31,952 bases of DNA from QAMX01 sp964448855 (GTDB lineage: Bacteria > Bacillota > Clostridia > Oscillospirales > QAMX01). Below the pieces are notes generated by a model. That model did no database searches. It saw only the letters and a list, made by a program, of their open reading frames with translations, and was not told the origin of the DNA. Where the stretch lies: NCBI GenBank assembly GCA_964448855.1, contig CAYUXI010000021.1, positions 1-31,952 of the forward strand, in the 5' to 3' direction. The position numbers and the translations under genes are program-made. Positions 1-7,203 of this stretch are shown here, piece by piece (the first letter of the stretch is position 1; every line of letters begins with the position of its first letter).

Positions 1-48
1 ACTCCCGCCGAAGTTTTCAGAAAAAGTGTTGCACTTGCTTGACAATCT

Positions 49-336
49 GCCCTGGGGAGGTTGCCCATTGTGGACGGCTTCGGGTGAAGGTGATGCCACA
101 GGGTACTGCAATCCCTCGTCCCTCTTACACAAGGGAGGCTTTGGTTGCTGTCCGATGTTCACCGCTACAAATGATGTAAGGGAGCCTTTTTTTCGGGGGG
201 CGAGGTGCTGCGGGTGGGATCTTCGAATAACAGAGCTCAGACAACAGAAATCCTTCAGGCGCTTTAGAACTTGCCCTTTGTAGGCGGCTTTTCGAATGCT
301 GAACCGTAGAAAACAGCGGTCTGATTTCCGCAGGGC
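49..336 (+). ncRNA. Unassigned structured region, possible stable RNA (SRP-Alu-like fold at the 5' part)
   Basis: No credible gene covers the first 338 bases, yet they can fold. GCCCTG (49-54) is complementary to CAGGGC (331-336), which could close a ~290-nt RNA. Inside, 55-73 pairs with 96-115 in blocks (GGGA/TCCC, TTGC/GCAA, TGTGG/CCACA). The words GGGGAGGTTGC and CTGCAATCC resemble the Alu domain of the large Gram-positive SRP RNA, but I cannot find the S-domain GGAAG tetraloop region, so that identity is weak. At 124-193 CTTACA can pair with TGTAAG (175-180), while AGGCT (136-140) can pair with AGCCT (183-187) just before seven Ts, so two folds compete and one looks like a terminator. No good promoter was found: TTGACA at 39-44 lacks a -10 at the right distance. 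Strand and ends are uncertain; it could also be 6S-like or unrelated. Confidence 0.3.
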
Positions 337-338
337 GC

Positions 339-377
339 AAAAAAAATAACGCGGACAGAAAAACTGTCCGCGTTATT
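339..377 (-). terminator. Terminator of the tRNA operon
   Basis: A perfect 14-bp stem (345-358 with 364-377) with a five-base loop, followed on the minus strand by an eight-T run (339-346 as As on the plus strand). It starts directly after the CCA of tRNA-Lys and ends the tRNA operon. Confidence 0.9.
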
Positions 378-453
378 TGGTGATCCACCCGCGATTCGAA
401 CGCGGGACACCCTGCTTAAAAGGCAGGTGCTCTGCCAACTGAGCTAGTGGATC
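378..453 (-). tRNA. tRNA-Lys (TTT)
   Basis: The minus strand folds as a full cloverleaf: acceptor GATCCAC/GTGGATC, anticodon arm CCTGC-CTTTTAA-GCAGG giving anticodon TTT, and a T arm with the GTTCGAATC loop. The discriminator is A and CCA is encoded at 378-380. It is the last gene of the five-tRNA operon. Confidence 0.97.
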
Positions 454-476
454 ATATTCCGTTTTGACGGAAAAAG

Positions 477-552
477 TGGCTGGGATGGCAGGACTCGAAC
501 CTGCGGATGCGGGAGTCAAAGTCCCGTGCCTTACCGACTTGGCGACATCCCA
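477..552 (-). tRNA. tRNA-Gln (TTG)
   Basis: Seven-base acceptor stem TGGGATG/CATCCCA, anticodon arm CGGGA-CTTTGAC-TCCCG giving anticodon TTG, T-loop GTTCGAGTC, discriminator G and an encoded CCA (477-479). Fourth gene in the transcription order. Confidence 0.97.
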
Positions 553-616
553 ATATGGAACCGGCTTACAGAATCTGCAACACCGCCCGCAAAACGAATC
601 CTTTTTTTGGAGCACA

Positions 617-641
617 CGCCGGCGGCTTCTGGCCGCCGGCG
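617..641 (-). other. All-GC hairpin between tRNA-His and tRNA-Gln
   Basis: Ten consecutive G-C pairs (617-626 with 632-641) closed by a five-base loop lie in the 95-base spacer between tRNA-His and tRNA-Gln, the longest gap in the operon. No T run follows in either direction, so it is not a standard terminator. It may be a processing or stability element (inference). Confidence 0.6.
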
Positions 642-647
642 CGGCTA

Positions 648-725
648 TGGGGTGGGTAATCGGTCTCGAACCGATGACCCCCAGGGCCACAACCTGGTAC
701 TCTAACCAACTGAGCTATACCCACC
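648..725 (-). tRNA. tRNA-His (GTG)
   Basis: Anticodon arm CCAGG-TTGTGGC-CCTGG gives GTG. The gene encodes the extra 5' G (-1, at 725) opposite C73 (651) that marks tRNA-His, a GTGGGTA/TACCCAC acceptor stem, and CCA at 648-650. Confidence 0.97.
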
Positions 726-740
726 ATAGTGCGAGGAAAC

Positions 741-817
<77 letters not shown>

Positions 818-850
818 ATACATCCGGGCATCAGCTCTTCAATGTCCCTT

Positions 851-924
851 TGGAGCGGGCGATGGGAATCGAACCCACGTTACCAGCTTGGAAGGCTGGA
901 GTTCTACCATTGAACCACGCCCGC
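851..924 (-). tRNA. tRNA-Gly (TCC)
   Basis: Acceptor GCGGGCG/CGCCCGC, anticodon arm CCAGC-CTTCCAA-GCTGG giving TCC, T-loop GTTCGATTC, discriminator T and encoded CCA (851-853). First gene of the tRNA operon, about 90 bases downstream of its promoter. Confidence 0.97.
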
Positions 925-1015
925 AAATCAACAAGCATTCAAGAACGCCTGTCTGCAGCCACATGAACAGGGCACTTAGCCGGGAACCATTGCGCTCACG
1001 TTTCATGACCTGATT

Positions 1016-1044
1016 ATTTTACCACAAATCTTTTTACTTGTCAA
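1016..1044 (-). promoter_or_regulatory. SigA promoter of the tRNA operon
   Basis: On the minus strand TTGACA (1039-1044) and TAAAAT (1016-1021) are spaced by 17 bases. It is the only good promoter upstream of tRNA-Gly. Confidence 0.88.
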
Positions 1045-1249
1045 GCCCCTTTCCCATTTCCTTTCAAAAAATTTTAGACAGCTTTTTTCACGGGAATACT
1101 GACGGAGCTGCACCTGAGATTTTTTCAAAATTCACCCGCGTATCTTTTCAGAGCGTTCCCCTGCTCTCTGATCGGCGCGGTATTTTTCGGTTTTCGACTT
1201 GTTTTGCAGCAGATTGCTCGGATTTTTTTCGTCAGTTTCGGAAAAGTGC

Positions 1250-1278
1250 TTGCATTCTTTACAATTTTAGTGTATCAT
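1250..1278 (+). promoter_or_regulatory. SigA promoter of the ireB unit
   Basis: TTGCAT (1250-1255), a 17-base spacer and TATCAT (1273-1278) precede ireB by about 85 bases. The AT-rich stretch 1045-1249 between the two divergent promoters holds no gene or clear structure. Confidence 0.8.
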
Positions 1279-1364
1279 ATAGAAGTATAGTTATCGGCGG
1301 TACTGTCAGGCGGTATGTGGCGTCGATTTTGTCAAAGTTTGACCGCCGGAACGGAGTGCTCAGA

Positions 1365-1616
1365 ATGCTTGGAGGAGACACCAGAAAATTCAATATTCCC
1401 GCTGACAGCGAGAGTGAAATGAAAATTCTACTGACAGCCGTCTATGACGCGCTGAAGGAAAAAGGCTATGATCCGATCAGTCAGATCGTCGGCTACCTCC
1501 TGTCTGAGGATCCCGGTTATATCACCAACCACAGAAATGCCCGCAGCATCATTCGCCACATTGATCGCGACGAGCTGCTTCAGGCACTTGTGAAAAATTA
1601 TCTGGACGTGCAGTAG
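1365..1616 (+). CDS. ireB: IreB family regulatory protein (UPF0297)
   Basis: An 83-residue protein matching the small UPF0297/IreB family along its whole length, with the signature ALKEKGYDPISQIVGYLLS followed by DPGYITNHRNARS and a C-terminal RDELLQALVKNYL. In Enterococcus faecalis IreB is a phosphorylated partner of the PASTA kinase IreK and affects cephalosporin tolerance, which is the family's best-known role. The reading frame stays open far upstream, but ATG 1365 was chosen because the family starts there and GGAG lies about ten bases before it. In most Firmicutes the gene is followed by ruvX (yqgF) and a DUF1292 gene; here that is not so. It is followed by a small unknown gene and a wall hydrolase gene. 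Confidence 0.92.
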   Translation: MLGGDTRKFNIPADSESEMKILLTAVYDALKEKGYDPISQIVGYLLSEDPGYITNHRNARSIIRHIDRDELLQALVKNYLDVQ

Positions 1617-1705
1617 GCCGACTCCCCTGCGGTCTTTGTCACTGCGACCGAACTGCGGCTGTTTCTGTTTGATCAATCTGATGAAAATGGAGGATGACAA
1701 CCCAT

Positions 1706-2008
1706 ATGGCTACCAACCAAAGCGCTCCGGCGTTTCTGACGTATAAGGGAAAGCCCCTGATTCGAAAAGATCAGGTTCTTTACCTTGGCAATCTGTCCGA
1801 CCGTTACATGATTATGCTGCAAATTCTGGAGGAAACCGATGCATATGGCACGCGTGTTCCTTCCCGTGTGACTGTTTCTCTACAGCAGACCGATCCGAAT
1901 GTGCGCGCAAGAGAACGGATTGTGAGAAAAAGCGAGAAAAAGAGTCTGTATGACGCCCTCGATCTCGGATCCATCTGGCTGCAGCGTGCGCTGGATGAAA
2001 AATTCTGA
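1706..2008 (+). CDS. Conserved-looking hypothetical protein, 100 aa
   Basis: A soluble, charged protein of about 100 residues with no signal peptide or membrane segment. I do not recognise a family. The start ATG 1706 follows GGAGG (1689-1693) by 12 bases; an ATG at 1694 abuts the GGAGG and is unlikely. The N-terminal half is beta-rich (YKGKPLIRKDQVLYLGNLSD), and the C-terminal half has a basic stretch (RARERIVRKSEKKS) followed by a helix. It lies 89 bases after ireB and 108 before the SH3b/NlpC hydrolase gene, without a terminator between ireB and it, so the three may share the ireB promoter. The base use is like its neighbours. Confidence 0.75.
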   Translation: MATNQSAPAFLTYKGKPLIRKDQVLYLGNLSDRYMIMLQILEETDAYGTRVPSRVTVSLQQTDPNVRARERIVRKSEKKSLYDALDLGSIWLQRALDEKF

Positions 2009-2116
2009 TGCATTCCATGCTTGCCGGTATCGGTCAGGTGCTGTTCGGATGTCCCCTGCTTTTCCGGAGCGCATCGGCTGTGCCGGCTTTTTTCCACCTG
2101 ATATGAGGAGTTTCTT

Positions 2117-4042
2117 ATGCGTTTTACCAAAAGATGTATCAGCATTGTCCTGTTGACGGCGATGCTGGCAATTCCCGCCTTCGCCGACCAGTCCGGAACC
2201 GTAACCGGCAGCTATGTCTATCTCCGTTCCGGCCCCGGCACCAGCTATGCGCAGGTCGGCGCCTGCACCAAGGGAACCGTCGTCACGATTCTTTCCGCGC
2301 AGAACGGCTGGTATCAGGTCACTGTGAACGGTCTGACCGGCTACATCTCTGCCGATTATGTGTCGGCGGACAAAGCACCGGTTGTCCATCTATACGGCAC
2401 GGTGACCGGTTCACTTGTCAACATCCGCGCCGGTGCCGGGACAGAGCACGCACGGGTCGCCCAGGCCAAAAAGGGCGATCGGGTTGAGCTGCTGTCGCTG
2501 GTCAACGGCTGGTATCAGGTTTCGACCGAAAACGGCCAGCTCGGCTACATTGCTGAGGATTATATCCGTCCGGATTCCGAAGCAACTACGACACCGGCCA
2601 CCTCTGCGCCTGCAACCACGACCACCCCGCCCGCTGCTGAAACTACCGGCACAGTGACCGGCTCCGTTGTCAATCTGCGCTCCGCGCCGTCCACCTCCAG
2701 CACGATCGTTGCCACGGTTGTGAAAAATACGCAATTGACCGTTTTAGGCTCGGAATCCGGCTGGTATCGCGTGCGTTCCGGTTCTTCTACTGCCTACATT
2801 CACGGGGACTATCTGAAGCTCAACAGCACCTCTGTAACGCCTTCTACGCCCGCTCCTTCGACGCCGCCTGCTTCCACAGCTGCTCCGTCTGTCACGGCGC
2901 AGTACGTTGTTGTAACCGGTTCGGTTGTCAATTTGCGCTCGGAGGCATCCACCTCCAGCACCATTGTCGGCAAAGCCTATCAGGGTGAAAAATACCTGGT
3001 GGCAGCCGTCAGTGGCTCCTGGTATCGCGTAGTCGTCGGCGAACAGCTGGCCTACCTGCACGGCGATTATGTGCGCGCAGAAGCCGGCTCCAGCGTCGGA
3101 ACGGCCGGTACGGTTACCGGTTCCGTCGTCAACGTCCGTGCCGGTGCTGCCACCTACCATGCACGCGTGGCGCAGCTGAAAAAAGGCGACCGGGTCACAG
3201 TTCTTGCTTCAGAGGACGGCTGGTATCGGATTTCGACAGAAAACGGCCAGCTCGGCTATGTCAGCGCGGATTATATTCAGCTGGATGCTCCGGCCACAAC
3301 GACTGCGACAACGCCCGCCACGACGTTGGCGCCCTCTGAACCGGCACCCTCCGGCACGTCTTCGGAGCCGGGCAGCGTGACCGTTTCCCCGCTCGACGAT
3401 ACGGGGCTGATCACCGGCTCCTATGTCAATCTGCGGCAGGCTCCTTCGACGGAATCCGCCGTCCTGTCGCTGATCACGAAGGGTACCTATGTCCGTGTGA
3501 CCGGTTCTGTGAACGACAAATGGTATCGTGTGACATACAACAACCTGACCGGCTATGTGGATGCCGGGTATCTGGAGCTTGGCGTTTCGTCGTACACGCG
3601 CCCTGTCTCCGGCATTGCCAGCGGGAATGACAGCGGACTGGTCTCCGGGATTGATTCCGGGACGGATGTCCAGGCGTTGGCCGTGCAGCTCTGTGAATTT
3701 GCCAAGACGCTGATCGGCACGCCCTATGTCTACGGCGGCAGTCTGCCGGAAACCGGCTTTGACTGTTCCGGATTCACCAAGTACGTCTATGCGCAATTTG
3801 GCATCACCATTCCGCGGATGCAGCAGTACAACGCCGGTACCCGCGTGACAAGAGATGCTTTGCAGCCGGGCGATCTCGTCTTCTTCCAGACGAACGGCGT
3901 TTCCATCAGTCATGTGGGGATGTACATCGGAGACGGGCTGTTCATTCATGCGCCCAGCCCCGGCCGCACCGTCTGTCTGACCTTGATGGATTCCGATTAT
4001 TATTCTTCCCGATTTGTCTGTGCCACCCGGATTCTCGGGTAA
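2117..4042 (+). CDS. Secreted peptidoglycan hydrolase: six SH3b repeats plus NlpC/P60
   Basis: A 641-residue exported protein. Residues 1-23 form a signal peptide (basic MRFTKR, hydrophobic core, AFA cleavage site). Six bacterial SH3 repeats follow, each with the pattern GTVTGS.VN.R and ending in a GY-DY motif, separated in places by Thr/Ser/Pro/Ala linkers. The C-terminal ~115 residues are an NlpC/P60 domain: catalytic Cys in TGFDCSGFTKYVY, His in SHVGMYIGDG, and a further polar residue near FIHAPSPG. Such enzymes cut gamma-D-Glu-diamino acid or similar stem-peptide bonds, with SH3b domains holding the wall. Repeats 2 and 5 are strikingly alike, as are 3 and 4, suggesting internal duplication. 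GAGGAG lies nine bases before ATG. A strong terminator follows. Confidence 0.93.
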   Translation: MRFTKRCISIVLLTAMLAIPAFADQSGTVTGSYVYLRSGPGTSYAQVGACTKGTVVTILSAQNGWYQVTVNGLTGYISADYVSADKAPVVHLYGTVTGSLVNIRAGAGTEHARVAQAKKGDRVELLSLVNGWYQVSTENGQLGYIAEDYIRPDSEATTTPATSAPATTTTPPAAETTGTVTGSVVNLRSAPSTSSTIVATVVKNTQLTVLGSESGWYRVRSGSSTAYIHGDYLKLNSTSVTPSTPAPSTPPASTAAPSVTAQYVVVTGSVVNLRSEASTSSTIVGKAYQGEKYLVAAVSGSWYRVVVGEQLAYLHGDYVRAEAGSSVGTAGTVTGSVVNVRAGAATYHARVAQLKKGDRVTVLASEDGWYRISTENGQLGYVSADYIQLDAPATTTATTPATTLAPSEPAPSGTSSEPGSVTVSPLDDTGLITGSYVNLRQAPSTESAVLSLITKGTYVRVTGSVNDKWYRVTYNNLTGYVDAGYLELGVSSYTRPVSGIASGNDSGLVSGIDSGTDVQALAVQLCEFAKTLIGTPYVYGGSLPETGFDCSGFTKYVYAQFGITIPRMQQYNAGTRVTRDALQPGDLVFFQTNGVSISHVGMYIGDGLFIHAPSPGRTVCLTLMDSDYYSSRFVCATRILG

Positions 4043-4049
4043 GTCCATC

Positions 4050-4093
4050 AAAAAACAGGGTCACATCCGTTTGGATGCGACCCTGTTTTGTTT
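4050..4093. terminator. Bidirectional terminator between convergent genes
   Basis: AAAACAGGGTC (4052-4062) pairs with GACCCTGTTTT (4079-4089), with an inner ATCC/GGAT extension. As on one side and Ts on the other let it end both the hydrolase gene (plus) and the metallopeptidase gene (minus). Confidence 0.92.
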
Positions 4094-4096
4094 GGT

Positions 4097-4777
4097 TCAG
4101 TCTCTCCTGCGGTTCAGGCGGGACAGGTAATACAAAATCTGCATAAAGGACGTGAAGAGTGCGGCGACATACGTCATAGCAGCGGCGCGAAGCACCTTTT
4201 TGGCACCGGACAGATCGTTCTCGCTCATGCCGCCAGTCTGTGCGAGTGCGCGCATTGCGCGGCGTGACGCGTTGAATTCGACAGGCAGCGTGATCAGCTG
4301 GAACAGTGCCATCAGGATAAAGGCGGCGACACCGGCTAGGTAGAGCTGCACCATGCTGAAGATCAGTCCCGCCATGATCAGGTAGGGTGCCAGCGTGGAG
4401 CCGATGTTACAGACCGGGATGATCGCGTTTCGCAGGGCAAGCGGACGGTATCCGGTTGCATGCTGGACGGCGTGACCGGCTTCATGTGCGGCAACGCCGA
4501 CTGCGCTGACCGTGGACGCATCATATACGCCGTCGGACAGGCGGATCGTCTGCGAACGCGGGTCGTAATGGTCGGTGAGCTGCCCCTGAACGCGTTCGAT
4601 GCGCACATGGCGCAGGCCGTTTGCATCCAGAATGGCGCGGGCGGCATCGCACCCGGTCATTCCTTTGGAGTTCCAGACCTTCTGATATTCCGAAAAAGTC
4701 GATTTGACGGAGAGCTGTGCCCACAGGGCAAACAGAATGGCCGGGAGCATAAAGACAATATAGCTGTAGGAATACAC
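4097..4777 (-). CDS. yugP: YugP-like membrane zinc metallopeptidase
   Basis: A 226-residue integral membrane protein of the Zn_peptidase_2 (YugP) family. Residues ~4-22 form an N-terminal membrane segment, the zinc motif HEAGH sits at 98-102, hydrophobic segments follow at ~120-160 and ~195-215, and FNASRRAMRAL after the second helix pair holds the glutamate (VEFNAS) typical of the third zinc ligand. The natural substrate of this family is not well established. The start is GTG 4777, seven bases after AGGAGG; no ATG fits the ribosome site. A promoter lies at 4810-4838 and the bidirectional terminator ends it, so it is monocistronic. Confidence 0.9.
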   Translation of the reverse strand: MYSYSYIVFMLPAILFALWAQLSVKSTFSEYQKVWNSKGMTGCDAARAILDANGLRHVRIERVQGQLTDHYDPRSQTIRLSDGVYDASTVSAVGVAAHEAGHAVQHATGYRPLALRNAIIPVCNIGSTLAPYLIMAGLIFSMVQLYLAGVAAFILMALFQLITLPVEFNASRRAMRALAQTGGMSENDLSGAKKVLRAAAMTYVAALFTSFMQILYYLSRLNRRRD

Positions 4778-4809
4778 AGCAGCGCCTCCTTTTGTGGTTT
4801 CTGCAGGAT

Positions 4810-4838
4810 ATGATACCGTTTTTTTGGCACGAATTCAA
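4810..4838 (-). promoter_or_regulatory. SigA promoter of the YugP-like gene
   Basis: Minus-strand TTGAAT (4833-4838), 17-base spacer, TATCAT (4810-4815), about 35 bases upstream of the GTG start. Confidence 0.8.
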
Positions 4839-4932
4839 GCGTATTTTGTAAATAATCTCATCGGGCCTCTGTTTGCATAGCATTGGAGCCTTTCGGAAAG
4901 AATAGGGTCAGACAGAAAGGGGTGGTTTGCGC

Positions 4933-5358
4933 ATGGAATGCACCGTTTTCGGCTGTCACAGGCTGGCGCTGTCAGCCCGTCTGAAGCCGATGCTGGCTGT
5001 TGGTGTGGCCAATGAGCTACCGTCTGCTGACGGCATTCTACTCCGGGACGAGGCGGCGGCGCAGCAGATTCTGATCGTCTCCGGCGGTTCTTATTGGTTG
5101 CGGCGGTTTCCGACGGCCTGCATCGTTTCCTGCGGGATGTCTTCGCGGGACAGTGTCAGCTGTTCGAGCATTTCCGGCAATCGCGCTTCCGTTTCCGTGA
5201 TGCGGGAGCTGCCGGTGATCACAGGCGGGCGTCTGGACGTACAGGAAATCTGCGTTCCGCTGCGCGCTCCATTTTCGGCTGAGCTGTTGGCGATTGCCAT
5301 GGCTGCGCTTTTATGCGCCGGGCGTTCTCCTGAAGAAATCGTCGCGCAGCCGTTCTGA
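4933..5358 (+). CDS. Hypothetical protein, ~141 aa
   Basis: A soluble protein of about 141 residues that I cannot place in a family. It contains two beta-rich blocks (MLAVGVANELPSADGILLRD and QQILIVSGGSYWLRRF), a central stretch rich in Ser and Cys (IVSCGMSSRDSVSCSSIS), and a hydrophobic C-terminal helix (ELLAIAMAALLCAG). The start is either ATG 4933 or TTG 4927; AAAGGGG at 4916-4922 fits ATG 4933 with ten bases. It lies 53 bases before an SSB-like gene in the same direction and may be cotranscribed. An overlapping minus-strand frame exists, but this frame has the ribosome site and the gene spacing. Confidence 0.6.
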   Translation: MECTVFGCHRLALSARLKPMLAVGVANELPSADGILLRDEAAAQQILIVSGGSYWLRRFPTACIVSCGMSSRDSVSCSSISGNRASVSVMRELPVITGGRLDVQEICVPLRAPFSAELLAIAMAALLCAGRSPEEIVAQPF

Positions 5359-5411
5359 AAGGACACCCGTCCCTCATATATATCTCTCAAATACATGATT
5401 GAGGATGTGAA

Positions 5412-6053
5412 TTGAGGATGACTGCCGGGTTTTATGAAAGCGACCGGAACGAAGCGCACCTTTGCGGAATCGTCACGGATGCGCCCGTTTTTTCCCACAA
5501 CGCCGCAGAGCAGGCGTTTTTCACCTTTCCGATTGCTGCTGCAAGGCTTTCGGGGCATCAGGACGTTTTGAATGTGATCCTCCCCTCGACGGTGTGCCCT
5601 GCAAATGCGCTGTCGGGCGGCGATCTGATTGAGCTGGACGGAACGCTGCGTTCCAGAAATATTCACGACGGCGGGAAATACCGTCTGATTTTGACGGTAT
5701 TTGCGCAAAAGATCGCGAAAGCGGAGCAAATTGAGCCGTACAACACGGTTTTTCTGGAGGGCAGCATCTGCAAGCCGCCAGTCTACCGCGTGACGCCCTT
5801 GGGGCGGGAGGTCTGTGACATCATGCTGGCCGTCCGGCGGCGGTACGGTCGAGCCGACTTTCTGCCGTTGATTGCATGGGGACGCAACGCCGTCGCATCG
5901 CGGGAGCTGGCTGTCGGTGACCGCATTCGCTGCGAAGGGCGTTTTCAGAGCCGCGTGTACACCAAGCTGGTCGATGGCGTTGGGATGGAGCGCACCGCCT
6001 ATGAGGTTTCCGTCTCATCGTTGGAGCGCTGTCCGCCGCCCAGTTCGCTCTGA
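5412..6053 (+). CDS. Single-stranded DNA-binding-like protein with two OB folds
   Basis: About 213 residues with two SSB-type OB folds in tandem: the first at ~15-110 (HLCGIVTDAPVFSH, later GDLIELDGTLRSR), the second at ~112-208 (VFLEGSICKPPVYRVTPLG, then FLPLIAWGRNAVASRELAVGDRIRCEGRFQSR). The second keeps the P-xxR-xTPxGxxVCxxxLAV and I-AWGRNA pattern of SSB and PriB. It is longer than ordinary SSB (about 110-180 with a tail) because the fold is doubled, and it lacks the acidic DDDIPF-type C-terminal tail, so it is probably an accessory SSB-like protein and not the essential SSB. TTG 5412 is seven bases after GAGG; ATG 5418 is the alternative. A terminator follows. Confidence 0.8.
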   Translation: MRMTAGFYESDRNEAHLCGIVTDAPVFSHNAAEQAFFTFPIAAARLSGHQDVLNVILPSTVCPANALSGGDLIELDGTLRSRNIHDGGKYRLILTVFAQKIAKAEQIEPYNTVFLEGSICKPPVYRVTPLGREVCDIMLAVRRRYGRADFLPLIAWGRNAVASRELAVGDRIRCEGRFQSRVYTKLVDGVGMERTAYEVSVSSLERCPPPSSL

Positions 6054-6071
6054 AGCACCGGCGCGGACAAA

Positions 6072-6119
6072 CAATCCCTGTGGCTTCCGGTCATTACCAA
6101 TCGGAGGTCACAGGGATTT
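6072..6119. terminator. Bidirectional terminator
   Basis: AATCCCTGTG (6073-6082) pairs with CACAGGGATT (6109-6118), extended by CTTCCG/CGGAGG inside. It separates the convergent SSB-like and nucleoside hydrolase genes. Confidence 0.85.
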
Positions 6120-6128
6120 GTCGATTGA

Positions 6129-7103
6129 TTAGCTGCCTTTTCCGTCCAGCAAATCGTCGATGGTTTGTCGGATGACTTCATAGTCCACCTTTGGCAGCAG
6201 GTAGGATTGTCGTGCGCCCTCCTCCGCGTGCCAGTGGGTGACCATGTCCTGATCGACGGTGATGCGGCCGAATGCGTGCGGATACCAGTATCGTCCCGGG
6301 CGGACGGCTTCCAGCACGGCGGTATGATCCCAGCTACAGCGCCCGGTATCGCGGTTATGGAGCTGATACGCGGCGGCAACGGGGTCGCCCGGCGCTGCCC
6401 GTCCGGCATACCCGACCATCGTGACCAGGTAGGTGCCGATTTCATAGCTGGACAGCATCAGCTCCCCCGGCCATTCGGCGAAAACAAGGGAGGCATCTTC
6501 ATAGCCGCTGCCGCGGATGTTGTACTCCCAGGTCATGACGTGATGCGTTGGGTTGCCGCTTTCATACAGCACCATCGGCCAGGTCTCAAAGAATCGGCCG
6601 CCCATCAGAACCGTCCGACAGATTTTCCGGGCGATCAGCTCCTTGCCCGTCCACGGCGAAAGCGCATCGGCGCCGCTGCGCAGCAGTCTCGCCATGGACG
6701 ACATGGCACCGGTCACGACCAGCGTCACGCTTTGATCATCTGCGGCAGCCAGTGTGCCGCGAAGGACGGTCAGGGAATCCTCCGGCTCGTCTTTTGTCTG
6801 ATACGCTTCCGGCGGATAGCGGTTCGGGAAGTGTTCGCAGAGGTGTGCTGCATAGACACCGGCCGGATTCGCAACCGGTTCCTGAGACAGCTGGATGCCG
6901 ACCGGCACGGTGCGGCCGAAAAACCGGTTCACCGCATCGATGCAGCCCGCATAATACCGACCGTTATAGCAGTGCGTCACGGCCAGCAGCTCCGCCTCAC
7001 CGCAGTCACAGAGGCGGTGGATGAGTGCCAGTGCTCCGGCATCGTCGCAGTCTCCGCCAATGTCCGTATCAAAAATGAGCTTGGTTCGGTGCTTCTGTTC
7101 CAT
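6129..7103 (-). CDS. Inosine/uridine-preferring nucleoside hydrolase family protein
   Basis: A 324-residue cytoplasmic hydrolase of the IunH family, which cleaves the N-glycosidic bond of ribonucleosides for base salvage. The N-terminal calcium-binding motif is present as FDTDIGGDCDDAGALA (residues 11-26), with further family landmarks LVVTGAMSSMARLL, TVLMGG and EYNI near the centre. The frame runs upstream through the preceding terminator, but ATG 7103 is right: it follows GGGAGGAG by five bases and begins the family fold. The substrate cannot be told from sequence. It lies downstream of the Gfo/Idh/MocA gene, separated by a hairpin, and has no obvious promoter of its own, so it may depend on read-through. 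Confidence 0.88.
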   Translation of the reverse strand: MEQKHRTKLIFDTDIGGDCDDAGALALIHRLCDCGEAELLAVTHCYNGRYYAGCIDAVNRFFGRTVPVGIQLSQEPVANPAGVYAAHLCEHFPNRYPPEAYQTKDEPEDSLTVLRGTLAAADDQSVTLVVTGAMSSMARLLRSGADALSPWTGKELIARKICRTVLMGGRFFETWPMVLYESGNPTHHVMTWEYNIRGSGYEDASLVFAEWPGELMLSSYEIGTYLVTMVGYAGRAAPGDPVAAAYQLHNRDTGRCSWDHTAVLEAVRPGRYWYPHAFGRITVDQDMVTHWHAEEGARQSYLLPKVDYEVIRQTIDDLLDGKGS

Positions 7104-7128
7104 ACAGGCTCCTCCCTGCCCCATTGGG

Positions 7129-7172
7129 GCAAACAGACAAATACAGCCGTCCGGCGCAGCGGACGGCTGTAT
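7129..7172 (-). terminator. Terminator after the oxidoreductase gene
   Basis: A 13-bp perfect stem (7141-7153 with 7160-7172), loop of six, followed on the minus strand by TTTGTCTGTTTG. The T tract is interrupted, which could allow read-through into the nucleoside hydrolase gene. Confidence 0.8.
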
Positions 7173-7203
7173 CATGGATTGGTTTACGTTTCAGCCATCC
7201 GGA

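Noticed and set aside
39..44. TTGACA as a promoter for the first structured region
   Set aside because: No -10 like sequence 16-18 bases downstream; the region is GC-rich there.
5091..5729. 212-aa minus-strand frame over the SSB-like and unknown genes
   Set aside because: It crosses two plus-strand genes and lacks a ribosome site; the plus frames fit gene spacing better.
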